From positions 4,588,001-4,652,000 of the forward strand of contig OV277867.1 in NCBI GenBank assembly GCA_922989275.2: a DNA stretch of 64,000 nucleotides, read 5' to 3'. Shown in pieces: positions 56,701-63,900 of this stretch (within the stretch, counting starts at the first letter, position 1; every line of letters begins with the position of its first letter). Made by a program: the position numbers and the translations under genes. The notes beneath the pieces are model-generated. The model did no database searches and was not told the DNA's origin. It worked only from the letters and a program-made list of their open reading frames with translations. This DNA is from Gari tellinella. Lineage: Eukaryota; Mollusca; Bivalvia; Cardiida; Psammobiidae.

Positions 56701-59700
56701 ACGTCAAATTGCTTGAGATGATGTAGGCATGGACTAAACGAACAGTTTGTAATTTTGTTCATGGTTTTGTTGAAATAAACAATATAGTCGAAGGTTTTTG
56801 AGGCATCTGATTGGTCGAGAGTTCCAAGCCATTTGCTAAAATATTCATATTTACAAGGATAGTCTTTTTTTCAATAAATCTTCAGGTTATTCTATGCTTA
56901 CCATGTTCATATCCGTATGTTCTTTTCCTGTAAGATTCCCAGTTCAATGCGTTATCAGAGTCTAGATCATGGTCTTTCCAGTTTCTGTCTGTGTCTTCAT
57001 TCACATACTTCTTCTGTACATACTGTATCCAATGCTGTAGTTCTTCTTCTGTAACCTTGCCATCATTATTTTTGTCTATTTTGTCTACTATTGCCCTGTA
57101 ACATAACAAACATTAACCCTTAGCCCGCCAAATAAATTGTCATCTGCTATATTTCTCATCTGCTTCAAGTTTCAAACTGCTTCAAAGTTGCCCAAAATTG
57201 CTGAAAATGTTGTCCGAGTGTCAAACAGCTTGGATCCGGATGTGACGCCGAGTTACTCGGCGTCTCATCCGGATCCAAGCTGATTGCATATGGAGCTATA
57301 GTCGTGAGTGGCAGGCTAAGGGTTAAAGTTTAACCCTTTGCCCCATTAATACACCTATTTATGCCTCTAACTTAATCCTCCACTGAAGAAAATAGTTCCA
57401 TTTATATAGTCATGATTATATTTTCTATATTCTACAAGATGTAAGCTTAAGACAGACTGAAAGTAAAGCCAAATGCACCTTAAGGCTCATTTGTCTTTAC
57501 TTTCAACCTGCTTCCAGTGGTCACCTATCTTCAATACTGAAAACAGGCTATGGGGTAAAGGGTTAAAGACAGGTGACCACTTGAATCAGTTTGAAAAAAA
57601 CTGAATGCTTGTCAAGGAGCATTCTGCTTTACTTTCAACTTACTTTAAGTAATTGGAAATACATTTTGTGTTCAAGACTTCATAAATGGGAATTACTTTC
57701 CATATATAGAAAAACATTGAGACATAATAAAGTATATTTATGGAGTAATGGGCTGAACCCTTGCCTTTAAGTTCATAGCTGAATTTGTCTGCCTGTTAGA
57801 GAGCTAAATGCCTCTCTAAAGAAATGTGACAAATGTCACTTTTAAAATGTAAGTTTAAATCGAATTTACCTCCCAACCCCAAGCACACACACACTACTAG
57901 GTTTAAATTTATTAGGACAAGGTAGAGGCAGGAGAAATGAAGATCTTATGCTGAACGGTGAATTATATACAGTGATAATTTTAGAAATCAGATAAATGAG
58001 TCCTCGGGATGCACATTCTGTAAAGCAACAAGTCCTTGAGACAAACATTGAGTCCTTGAGGTGAAAATTTAACCCAATATCCCATAAAGTATTTCTAATT
58101 TTGAAGACAGGTGAACACTTAAAGCAGGTTGAAAGTAAAGCAGAATGTGCCTTAAGGCACATTCTGCTTTACTTTCAACCTACTTTAAGCTACTATTTGC
58201 TTATGAGTAATAGATAAATAAAGGCCAAAAAAGCTATATGGGTCCATGGAACTCGCAACTTTTTAAATAATGAGTCCATGGCAAATTAAATGAGTATAGG
58301 ACTCGGGATGCACAGGTAAAATTATCACACTCATTTGTGGTGTCTATGTGGAGGAGTAGGAAGAGGTGTTCTACAGTTGTCCACGGAAGAAGAGGTAAAA
58401 TACTTACGCCAGTTTCTCCTTGCTCTCCTCTGGTGATAACTCATCAAAAGACTTGGCATCGTCCTGGCCGAGGAATGCATCATGGTCATAGTCCTCGTTG
58501 TGGTCACCTTCTACTTCATGGTCCTTTTCACTCAGTTTCTGAAACACAAAACAATACCATCAAACATGTGTTCAGATATGCAGGGCCTCAGATTTATCAA
58601 AAAGCCTGTTTCTAGTTTTGAAGATAGATGTACTTTGAACACTTAAAGCAGGTTGAAAGTAAAGCAAAATGCTTCTTACTGTTCTCTCTATTTGCTTAAA
58701 CCCATTACCTCGATAGCCTGTTCCTATTATTGAAGAAAGGGGACCACTTAAAGCAGATTCAAAGTAAAGCTAGTGTTTCCCCCAGGATTTGAAAGGGGCA
58801 TGGTCATTTTTCCTGAAAAGGGCACATTATAACGCGCGGCAATCATCTCTTAGTTAAAAAGGTGCAAAGTAAGGTGGAACACAAGATATCTTAGTGAAAC
58901 ACTATACCCTATTATGTGACCATTATTCTGAATGACCTTGATCTTTGTCTGACATGACCAACTTGTACTCAGAAGCTTCTTAAATAGAGTTCACATACCA
59001 AATATGAAGTTTCTATCACATGTAGTTCCAAATTTATTGCCAAGCTTAATTTTACAGTAGCATAGTTGACCTCTAAATAGCCTTGGCCTTTGTTGAACAT
59101 GAAACTAGTTGTACTGAGCTAAAGCACATCTTGACTTGAGTACAAATACCAAACATAAAGTCTATGTCATGTAGCTCCCAAGTTAATGAGCATGAAATGA
59201 GCATTAATAATCTGAAAAAATGAAAATTGCAGACAGTGCAGAATAAGATCAGATGGCGTTTTCAAGAGCCCTCTAATCTTGGTCTGTACTGTTTTCCCAT
59301 TTCCAGATATGTAGCCCTTTTTTGTACCACAATTCTGAATGTCATTTGTTTTCCCCTTCAATCTTCAGACTTAGTAACATTAGGTTTAACAGGCATTATA
59401 ACATTTATTCTTCCCGCTTCACGCAAGCCGACGGCGAGGAAAACTGGTGGAAAAAAATCAATTGTCCTATCACATAGAAAAACGGCAAACATTCTTAATA
59501 AATAAATACGAAAGAAGACTCAAGCAGGAAACGCAACACAAACAAACCTTCTTTTTTATCATAAAATCGAATAATCATTCGTAATTTTATTTCTATGTTT
59601 TCTCTCTTGGTGGTTGGGGTCACATTACTTTAAGTGGAATATCATTTCTGTTGAAAAAAAGTCGCTAGCGTATATTCGCAAAAAATGATGACAAAATGTA

Positions 59701-62569
59701 CGAATGTACGTTTAATCTTTCCAACAAAATTATTTCCGCTAACTGTGAAGTTACCAGCCCCGCGATGTTTAACATTCTTTTTTCAAACGACCATTCTCAA
59801 TAAAACAGTAACGTAACGGTTTCAATGAAATAGATAGATAAGATCGATTTGGAGTTGATTGGACGTCGGAAGTTTTCTGTCGCTAGTTCATTTGGTCTAG
59901 AAATGTGGGGGGGGCTACTTCCAGTGGCTGTAAATGACAGGGAATGAGCTAAAAATAAACTCGAAAATCGACTACGGAAATTAATGATGAACTATTGGAA
60001 GCATTGCTTGAAAATGTTCGGTCACTTCCTACACTATCCGAGTATCTATTAAGAATGGGTTACGATTATTTATGGGTGTGGTCGCGAAAACGTAATTGCT
60101 ACGCTTGATCATAAGGATGATAAGCGAGGCGTTCAGATTGTAGGATGTGCTAAAATTATGCGCAGTAGAAACAATAACATCCGGATTGTCGTTGCCATCG
60201 TGTAAAGTTGAAAGATACAGTTAATTACTTTAGTTTTGGTTATAAATAGCAGGTGCTATGAAGGTGAAACCGCCTGAGACATTTTGGGAAACTGAATAAC
60301 ACGTCATATTAGCGGACTTTTACTTTACAAATTCTTCTTTTTGATTGGATTACTTCCTTAGTTCTCAGCATTCCATTGGTTCGTTATCGCAATTCGTGTG
60401 ACGATGCATCGCTTACGATATGGTTCAATGCATATCGCCCCAGTAAGGGGTCAATTAGCGATCTATCAACCAATTTACCGAGTATCCTGTCAAGGTCTAA
60501 TCGGCGCGTGTCAAGTCAGCCGCCTGACCAAAGGGGCAAAAAAGCCACCAACATGAAATTAGGGCAGCTCGGCGGTTGTAAAGGGCAGGATGGCAGGGTA
60601 AAAAAGGGGCACGGCGCTGCGCCGTGCTAAAAATGCCTAGGGGAAACGCTAAAAGCAGAATGCGCCTTAAAGGCAGTATGTAAGCCAACATAGCGCATTT
60701 TTCAAACCTGAACATTCAGGCACATACATAATCTAAACATATAAAAAGAAGTAATCCGCTATGTATATGGAGGCAACATTGCTTACAAACCCATGAATTT
60801 GGTGGAAAGAAGTCGATTTTTAAATCGGTTTGTTGACATCCGATCAACGGCGGAGATTTTCCGAGTTCGTTCGGCTTGCGCCCGGTAAAAATGTTTTCAT
60901 ATTGTTTTCTTCTGGCTTGACATTCTAAAACTTTAAAAGGGATGAGTATTCCCTACATTCAGCAAGAGACATTGATAGCTGTATTTATTGTGCGCAATAT
61001 ACAGTAGAGACTACATTTTTCTTTCCGGTTTAAACGCAAACACAATTCACTACACTGTGGAAATTTACTTTTAGAAATTGTAACTATTTTTTTTAATCTG
61101 AGTAGCAAACAGGCTGGAGCCTGATCAGACGCCGGGTTACGCGGTGTCTGATCTGGCTCCAACATGTTTGCAATGGTAATAATCGTTTTGTTTATAAATG
61201 CATTTAATTTGAAAGAATAAAATATCAGTAAAGTTAGCGCAGCGTTCTCGTGTTGCACGATGATCATACTTATCTCAAGTAGGAATGTGTACGACTATGT
61301 ATTCGATGTTACCTTCCTTACAGTGGAGGATATATTATTATTTCCCAATAAACGCGCTTACGCTAAAACCATGATTTCAATTGCAAACAGCTTGGAGCAG
61401 ATCAGACGCCGGGTTACCCGGCGTCTGATCAGGCACCAAACTGTTTGCAACTCAGACTAACATGAATGGTCATAATTGTCTAAAGGTTGTGTTTTTATGC
61501 GTTTTATTGTGATGAGTTTGCGTTTCGTTTGCGTTTTAAACGGGAAAGAATAACGTTTTGTCCACTGTAACCTATTTACCATTATTAACTATTCTGTTCT
61601 AAAGTTACACAGACAAGTCAGAAAAATCGGATCGATCACGTGACTCTTATTCGACCATGCGGAAATTCTCGGAAGCCGACACGAAGATTTGTTATGTAAA
61701 CAAAAAGCTTATTTTTCCAACCATCTCGATAAGAAATCGGCACATTTATGTATGGTTCTTTAAGAAAGGGGGGCATGTTTCAGGCACCTGACAACGGATT
61801 TCGCTTAGTTTTAATACATAGAAACTGTTCTTATATTAGAAATTGCGCGATTTAAACATAGATTTGGGTGACATTCTGGCTTTAAGCACAATCTGTTTTA
61901 CTTTCAGCCTGCATTAAGCCATTTTCTGCTAGAATAGAAACTATTTCTTATTGTACATATTCAAGACTGAATAAAGATGAGAAGTGAATTTCACCAGTAA
62001 TTTGCCTGAATGGGTAAGTGGAAAATTCTGCTTCAAATTGCATTTTAATTCAATGACCCTGAATTGCATCTGTGTAGATCTATATGAGTTTTGCCTACAC
62101 TGCCAAGTACCGTATATATAATACAGCTACACAAAATGCTTAAGATGCATGCAGGTGTCAAACAGTGCAACCCACTGGCCTTGATCCAGGGCTCCAGATA
62201 AGAGGGAGTAAAAGGGGACAAATCCAAGATTTTCTCACTTATTTCAGCACCAAATCCTATGGTGTTACTACTCATTAGAATCGTCTCTTCGAGACGATTC
62301 TAATGAGTAGTGACACCATAGGGTTAAAAGCAGAAATAAAGATTTTAGTTTTTGAAATAATCCCCTTATCTGGAGCTCTGTTGATCTACACTGTTTGCAA
62401 TGCAATAGAGCAGGTTTTGTCACGGCACTGCTCATATAAAATGTCCCTGCTACAATCAACACAGACTCACCATTTCATGAACACGGTTGTGGTCTTGTTT
62501 TGGAGGTAGAGCTGAACACCAGCTGCATGTTAGCAGAGTAACTGCTAGTCCGGCTGTACACAGCTTCAT
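41694..62569 (-). CDS. CALU: Calumenin, EF-hand Ca2+-binding protein of the ER lumen
   Basis: Coding exons, 5' to 3': 62569-62471, 58538-58408, 57095-56902, 54772-54615, 53262-53202, then 49511-49291 or 48070-47874, then 41798-41694. Phases match and give 322 or 314 residues; vertebrate calumenin has 315. Layout (314-aa form): signal peptide about 1-19, YDHDAFLG / SPEESKEKL block about 51-76, EF loops at 84-95, 120-131, 164-175, 201-212, 241-252 and 277-288, [14 protein letters not shown] about 182-193, [11 protein letters not shown] near the end, and C-terminal HDEF, the calumenin/CREC-family ER-retention variant. It buffers Ca2+ in the secretory pathway and acts on ER chaperone and secretion processes in vertebrates. 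EF loop 2 ([12 protein letters not shown]) lacks the central Gly and the position-12 Glu, so it probably binds Ca2+ poorly. Confidence 0.95.
41851..42047 (-). mobile_element. Family D element in the last CALU intron
   Basis: TA ends. Starts about 50 nt upstream of the terminal exon's acceptor. Confidence 0.9.
42123..42360 (-). mobile_element. Family A element
   Basis: TTAA both sides, hairpin with several mismatches. Confidence 0.88.
42778..42880. mobile_element. 100-bp palindrome at TTAA
   Basis: CCCACAGGGGCCTTGAACG ... CGTTCAAGGCCCCTGTGG between TTAA motifs. Almost the whole insert is one hairpin around ATATATAGTATATAC. Confidence 0.8.
42877..43080 (+). mobile_element. B-related element with perfect TIRs
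   Basis: CCCTTTCAACCCTA and TAGGGTTGAAAGGG inside TTAA. Hairpin GACCCTGATCAGAGGGCTCC. Shares its left TTAA with the palindrome. Confidence 0.92.
43145..43567. other. CALU intron, unrecognised
   Basis: Nothing recognised beyond a short ACAGTAAACCCTGCG fragment at 43302 resembling an F end. Confidence 0.45.
43568..44065. mobile_element. Decayed B and C elements
   Basis: 43568-43700 family B-like (TTAACTCTTTCAACACC). 43965-44065 is family C with its hairpin deleted (CAAATCCTATGGTGTTAC then GGGTTTAAAGCAG). Confidence 0.6.
44066..45016. other. CALU intron with decayed remnants
   Basis: An H/G-type remnant at 44120-44310 and a B-related remnant at 44678-44903 (TTAATCCTTTCAACCCC ... ATTGAAAAGGTTAA). 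The rest is unrecognised. Confidence 0.5.
45017..45208 (+). mobile_element. Family C element
   Basis: GGGCTTCAGATAAGAGG start, perfect hairpin with CGTCTCTTCGAGACG tip. Confidence 0.88.
45339..45592 (+). mobile_element. Family B element
   Basis: Right TTAA intact, left CTAA. Hairpin tip GGGCTCCAAAAAGGAGCCC. Confidence 0.92.
45643..46088 (+). mobile_element. Family A element split by another element
   Basis: Left half to CAGATGG, right end CTATGGTGTTACGGG after the insert. The family A hairpin itself is gone. Confidence 0.75.
45778..46060. mobile_element. AACGCGT-rich element, nested
   Basis: CAGTGGTAAATACGCTATTCC and GGAATAGCGTATTTTCCACTG ends, TA on the right. The interior repeats AACGCGT and AACGGTTAACG many times. 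No frame. Confidence 0.85.
46142..46368 (-). mobile_element. Family A element
   Basis: TTAA both sides. Hairpin shortened (ATATGCCTTATGCACGT). Confidence 0.88.
46583..46775 (+). mobile_element. Family C element
   Basis: Flanked by the 6-bp duplication CCTGTA. Confidence 0.92.
46867..47104 (-). mobile_element. Family E element
   Basis: TA both sides, perfect hairpin. Confidence 0.94.
47359..47560 (+). mobile_element. Family C element, diverged
   Basis: CAGGGATCCAGATAAG and CTTATCTGGAGTCCC, mismatched hairpin. Confidence 0.8.
47695..47780. repeat. Hairpin beside CALU exon 7b donor
   Basis: TTGGTGCAAAACTATTGTAA / CTCCCTCACAATTGTGAGGG and complement, with AGGG.CCCT ends. Lies about 95 nt downstream of the exon 7b donor. 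Confidence 0.85.
47874..48070 (-). CDS. CALU: CALU alternative exon 7b (EF-hand 5)
   Basis: 197 nt. Acceptor CCTTCTAG, donor AATAAG|GTTCGT. Encodes [22 protein letters not shown] loop 5 [30 protein letters not shown] and SDQNK. It is closer to vertebrate calumenin than 7a. Same entry and exit phases as 7a. Confidence 0.93.
48189..48570. mobile_element. Two decayed family C elements
   Basis: First 48189-48350 (CAGGGTCCACATAACAG). Second from about 48465 (ATCAAACCCTATTCTGTG hairpin), whose right end TCTGGAGCCCTG reappears at 48841 after the family E insertion. Confidence 0.7.
48591..48840 (+). mobile_element. Family E element nested in family C
   Basis: TA both sides; inserted in the CTTATCTGGAGCCCTG end. 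Confidence 0.93.
48853..49290. other. CALU intron between alternative exons
   Basis: Contains the hairpin GGTTTGGCTTCCAGCTTCT / AGAAGCTGGGAGCCAAACC at 48871-48924. Otherwise unrecognised. Confidence 0.55.
49291..49511 (-). CDS. CALU: CALU alternative exon 7a (EF-hand 5, Asp-rich)
   Basis: 221 nt. Acceptor AAACATAG, donor GACAAG|GTTCGG. Encodes DLEDGED with a seven-Asp run, then [11 protein letters not shown] loop 5 [21 protein letters not shown] and SDTDK, the start of EF loop 6. Of 53 residues aligned by hand with exon 7b, 29 are identical. The Asp run is a GAT/GAC microsatellite (49466-49491), making this form eight residues longer. Confidence 0.9.
49537..49790 (+). mobile_element. Family B-like element, decayed
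   Basis: TTTTGAATCCTAGTCATAC start, GCAAACAGTGAAAACCC arm, partner TCAGGGTCTACACTG. Begins 26 nt upstream of the exon 7a acceptor. Confidence 0.65.
49857..50355. mobile_element. 499-bp inverted-repeat element
   Basis: CAGTAGCGCGTTCAAGTACC and GGTACTTGAACGCCCTACTG ends. A 94-codon open stretch inside resembles nothing I know. Inserted in a G/H-like hairpin remnant (CAAACAGTATGGAT left, GATGTCTGATCAGG right). Confidence 0.82.
50419..52797. mobile_element. L2: 2.4-kb non-coding inverted-repeat element
   Basis: CAGGGATTTCCCCAGG and CCTGGGGAAATCCCTG ends, flanked by TAGGG. Subterminal GC hairpins (GCGGGAGGGCTCCCCCTCCC; TGTCGCCCGCGACA). No transposase. Internal similarity to L1. Lies in the CALU intron between exons 6 and 7a. 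Confidence 0.85.
52819..53068 (+). mobile_element. Family A element (CCCTTTCCC subtype)
   Basis: Left TTAA, right CTAA, perfect hairpin. Confidence 0.9.
53202..53262 (-). CDS. CALU: CALU exon 6: EF-hand 4
   Basis: A 61-nt exon: [20 protein letters not shown] plus one base. EF loop 4 ([12 protein letters not shown]) is canonical. Acceptor CTTTTTCAG, donor TATAG|GTAAGA. The single overhanging base is completed by either alternative exon (Ala or Gly). Confidence 0.94.
53330..53778 (-). mobile_element. Family C element split by a SINE
   Basis: ACTCGTTAGAATCATCTCGCT ... then GAGACGATTCTATTGAGTAG resumes. Right end CTTATCTGGAGCTCTG. Confidence 0.8.
53385..53660 (-). mobile_element. tRNA-derived SINE (copy S2)
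   Basis: On the minus strand: GGCCTAGTGGTATAATCAC (box A-like), GAGTTTGAATTCC (box B-like), GGATTTTTCATGTGGGGAAG, tail with ATGACTGAAATAC and CAAATCAAATCAAA. Confidence 0.88.
53833..54028 (+). mobile_element. Family C element
   Basis: Flanked by the 6-bp duplication AATACC. Confidence 0.93.
54281..54532 (-). mobile_element. Family A element
   Basis: ATAA left, ATAA right; hairpin with mismatches. Confidence 0.88.
54615..54772 (-). CDS. CALU: CALU exon 5: EF-hand 3
   Basis: [20 protein letters not shown] loop 3 [12 protein letters not shown], then [19 protein letters not shown]. Donor TTA|GTAAGT. Acceptor CGCTGTAG. A family E element lies 19-20 nt upstream of that AG. Confidence 0.95.
54794..55043 (-). 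mobile_element. Family E element beside CALU exon 5 acceptor
   Basis: TA both sides, perfect TIRs. Its edge is 19-20 nt upstream of the acceptor AG of CALU exon 5. Confidence 0.94.
55096..55309 (-). mobile_element. Family H element
   Basis: TTAA both sides. The right TTAA is shared with a family A element. Confidence 0.94.
55487..56018. mobile_element. Inverted-repeat element containing a tRNA-like sequence
   Basis: TTAAAGCGACTCGCAACCAGA and TCTGGTTGCGAGTCTCTTTAA ends, nested in the family A copy. Confidence 0.75.
55795..55881 (+). other. tRNA-like sequence (SINE head, probably not a tRNA gene)
   Basis: D-arm GGCCCAGTGGTCTAAGCC and T-arm GGGTTCGAATCCC are good Pol III box A and box B sites. 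The acceptor stem (GTTCCG against AGAGC) does not pair. It could drive Pol III transcription of the element. Confidence 0.6.
56095..56185. repeat. Imperfect hairpin
   Basis: ATAGGTTAGACCATGGTTAA / GCGCAAATA and TATTTGCGCGCAACCAAGG / TCTAACCTAT. Confidence 0.8.
56186..56901. other. CALU intron, unrecognised
   Basis: No TIR or exon recognised in this intron between exons 4 and 5. Confidence 0.45.
56902..57095 (-). CDS. CALU: CALU exon 4: EF-hands 1 and 2
   Basis: Encodes [18 protein letters not shown] (EF loop 1 canonical) and [20 protein letters not shown] (EF loop 2 degenerate). In vertebrate CALU this exon is the one present as alternative copies; only one copy is seen here. Acceptor ATGTTACAG, donor CATG|GTAAGC. 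A family H element starts 16 nt upstream of the acceptor AG. Confidence 0.94.
57113..57326 (-). mobile_element. Family H element beside CALU exon 4 acceptor
   Basis: TTAA both sides. The near edge is 16 nt upstream of the acceptor AG (57096-57097), leaving only TGTTTGTTATGTTACAG as host sequence. Confidence 0.94.
57329..57566 (+). mobile_element. Family A element
   Basis: TTAA both sides, two bases from family H. Confidence 0.9.
57566..57770 (-). mobile_element. Family A remnant
   Basis: GACAGGTGACCACTTGAATC, decayed hairpin, GGAGTAATGGGCTGAA end. Confidence 0.65.
58066..58215 (-). mobile_element. Family A element, right side lost
   Basis: TTAACCCAATATCCCATAAAG start and perfect hairpin. 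Confidence 0.75.
58408..58538 (-). CDS. CALU: CALU exon 3
   Basis: [20 protein letters not shown] then [20 protein letters not shown], the family's hallmark YDHDAFLG and TPEESK-like motifs before EF-hand 1. Acceptor TGTTTCAG, donor CTGGC|GTAAGT, leaving two bases of a codon. Confidence 0.94.
58595..58700 (-). mobile_element. Family A remnant
   Basis: GCCTGTTTCTAGTTTTGAAG then a collapsed hairpin. Confidence 0.6.
58696..60690 (-). mobile_element. Family A element split by L3
   Basis: TTAAACCCATTACCTCG and the first arm to AAAGTAAAGC; after L3 it resumes AAAGCAGAATGCGCC. Confidence 0.85.
58771..60651. mobile_element. L3: 1.9-kb non-coding inverted-repeat element, nested
   Basis: TAGTGTTTCCCCCAGG and CCTAGGGGAAACGCTA ends, flanked by AAAGC at 58766-58770 and 60652-60656. 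First 35 bp like L2 (TTTCCCC.AGGATTTG). Palindrome GCACGGCGCTGCGCCGTGC at 60609-60627. A TGACCTTG-type repeat lies inside at about 58915-59200. No transposase. Confidence 0.88.
60691..60999. other. CALU intron, unrecognised
   Basis: Nothing recognised. Confidence 0.45.
61000..61228 (+). mobile_element. Family E element, decayed
   Basis: CAGTAGAGACTACATTTTTC start; hairpin GCAAACAGGCTGGAGCC retained with mismatches. Confidence 0.8.
61319..61569 (-). mobile_element. Family E element
   Basis: TA both sides, GCAAACAGCTTGGAG hairpin with few mismatches. Confidence 0.92.
61570..62186. other. CALU intron with a family A remnant
   Basis: 61880-61990 holds one arm of a family A element (AATCTGTTTTACTTTCAGCC). 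The rest is unrecognised. Confidence 0.5.
62187..62380 (+). mobile_element. Family C element
   Basis: Flanked by the 6-bp duplication TTGATC. Ends 90 nt before the CALU exon 2 donor. Confidence 0.93.
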
Positions 62570-62607
62570 TCTGGCGGTTGGATGTGCAAAGTGTATGATG
62601 CAATAAT
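62471..62607 (-). CDS. CALU: CALU exon 2: start codon and signal peptide
   Basis: The acceptor (reading the minus strand) TGTTTTAG ends at 62608. ATG is at 62569-62567. Encodes [20 protein letters not shown], a clear hydrophobic signal peptide, then [13 protein letters not shown]. Donor ATG|GTGAGT. The 62570-62607 part is 5' UTR, so an untranslated first exon must lie further upstream. This Met is preferred because the upstream in-frame Met codons fall in the intron. Confidence 0.92.
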
Positions 62608-62818
62608 CTAAAACACAAAATAAACAATTTAAGAACATGCTCATTAATGAGTATTATTTTAAGTGGCAAACCCCATAACCAAACATATTTCAAACTCTAA
62701 ATTCCTTGTTTCTACTGAACAACATGTTATAACTACTAGTTTTCATCTCTTTGAGATCATTCTGGCTAGTTCGTAAGCATAACATAGAAAGATAGAGATT
62801 GGTTAAACCGTTAAGGCA

Positions 62819-63012
62819 CAGGGCACCAGATAAGGGGAAGTAAACTGAAAAAACCCCACCATTTTCTCACTTATTTTGGCACTAACCCCTATGGTGTTAC
62901 TACTCATTAGAATCGTCTCTTCGAGGCGATTCTAATGAGTAGTGACACCATAGGGTTTAAAGCAGAAATAAAGATTTTAATATTTGAAATACTCCCCTTA
63001 TCTGGAGCCCTG
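62819..63012 (+). mobile_element. Family C element in the CALU 5' intron
   Basis: Both TIRs. AGGCA directly abuts both ends. Hairpin with a single mismatch at the tip. Confidence 0.93.
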
Positions 63013-63712
63013 AGGCATAAGTGGGAAAAGTTGGAAATAATTCTAATAATCAACTCTTTCTTATATAGAGAGACCAGTTTAAGCTCTTTACTATTGTACC
63101 CTCAATTAAATTCTTGAATCACAACCAGAAATCCATGATGCCTCTCTATAATTACACATCACAGTTAAAGAAAACATTTTCATAGATGATCAATCTCAAT
63201 AAATTGACACTTTGACAAGGTTTGGTTAAGTAAGTTATTTGTGGAATTTCTTTCAGCATGACTCGCCAAACAACTCTGAACCTATGGATTTAAACAGTGT
63301 TTAATAAGGTTTTAAAACACCAGAATTGTGTAATATATCAGTGTAAAAAACGTTAATATACAAATGTTGGTTATTCAATGTAATAGTATGGAAATATCCA
63401 AATTTGACATCTGTCATTCTGTGCACATAAACACCAAATAATTCGGCTAAAATCAATTGCATACACTTGTAATCCAACTACATAATTAAATAAATACTGA
63501 AAGATCCGTCCTTCATTCATCAAATAATCAAAGTTTAGCAAATTACGGCTGTTTTTATCAAAATTAAATAAATAAATAATACCCCAAAAGACACGTCAAA
63601 CTCCTCTTGTTTTGCATAAGCGTCTATCGACAATGATCAAGACTCCAAAACAGTGACTTAATTCTTCAAAATTTCAGTAATCACATAATCGAATCCAAGA
63701 TGCAAACTTTAC
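63013..63712. other. Candidate first CALU intron, unrecognised
   Basis: AT-rich; no element recognised. Confidence 0.45.
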
Positions 63713-63900
63713 CTTCTTCACGTTGTCTTAATAAGACTTGTCGACACAGTTGCTGCTGCAAATATCTCTCAAAGAATGTTGTAGAAGATACAGATTTCGC
63801 TATCTATATCGGCACCACAGGACGAATGAAACTACTTACTTTCGTTTCTTGGCCAATCAGCTGGCAAAACAAACCCACGTGGTCTGTATAACCCAATGAA
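63713..63900 (-). promoter_or_regulatory. CALU: Candidate CALU untranslated exon 1 and promoter
   Basis: Read on the minus strand, GAAG|GTAAAG at 63713/63712 is a good donor that could pair with the acceptor at 62608. Inverse CCAAT-type boxes lie around 63853 and 63892. The transcript start cannot be fixed from sequence. Confidence 0.35.
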
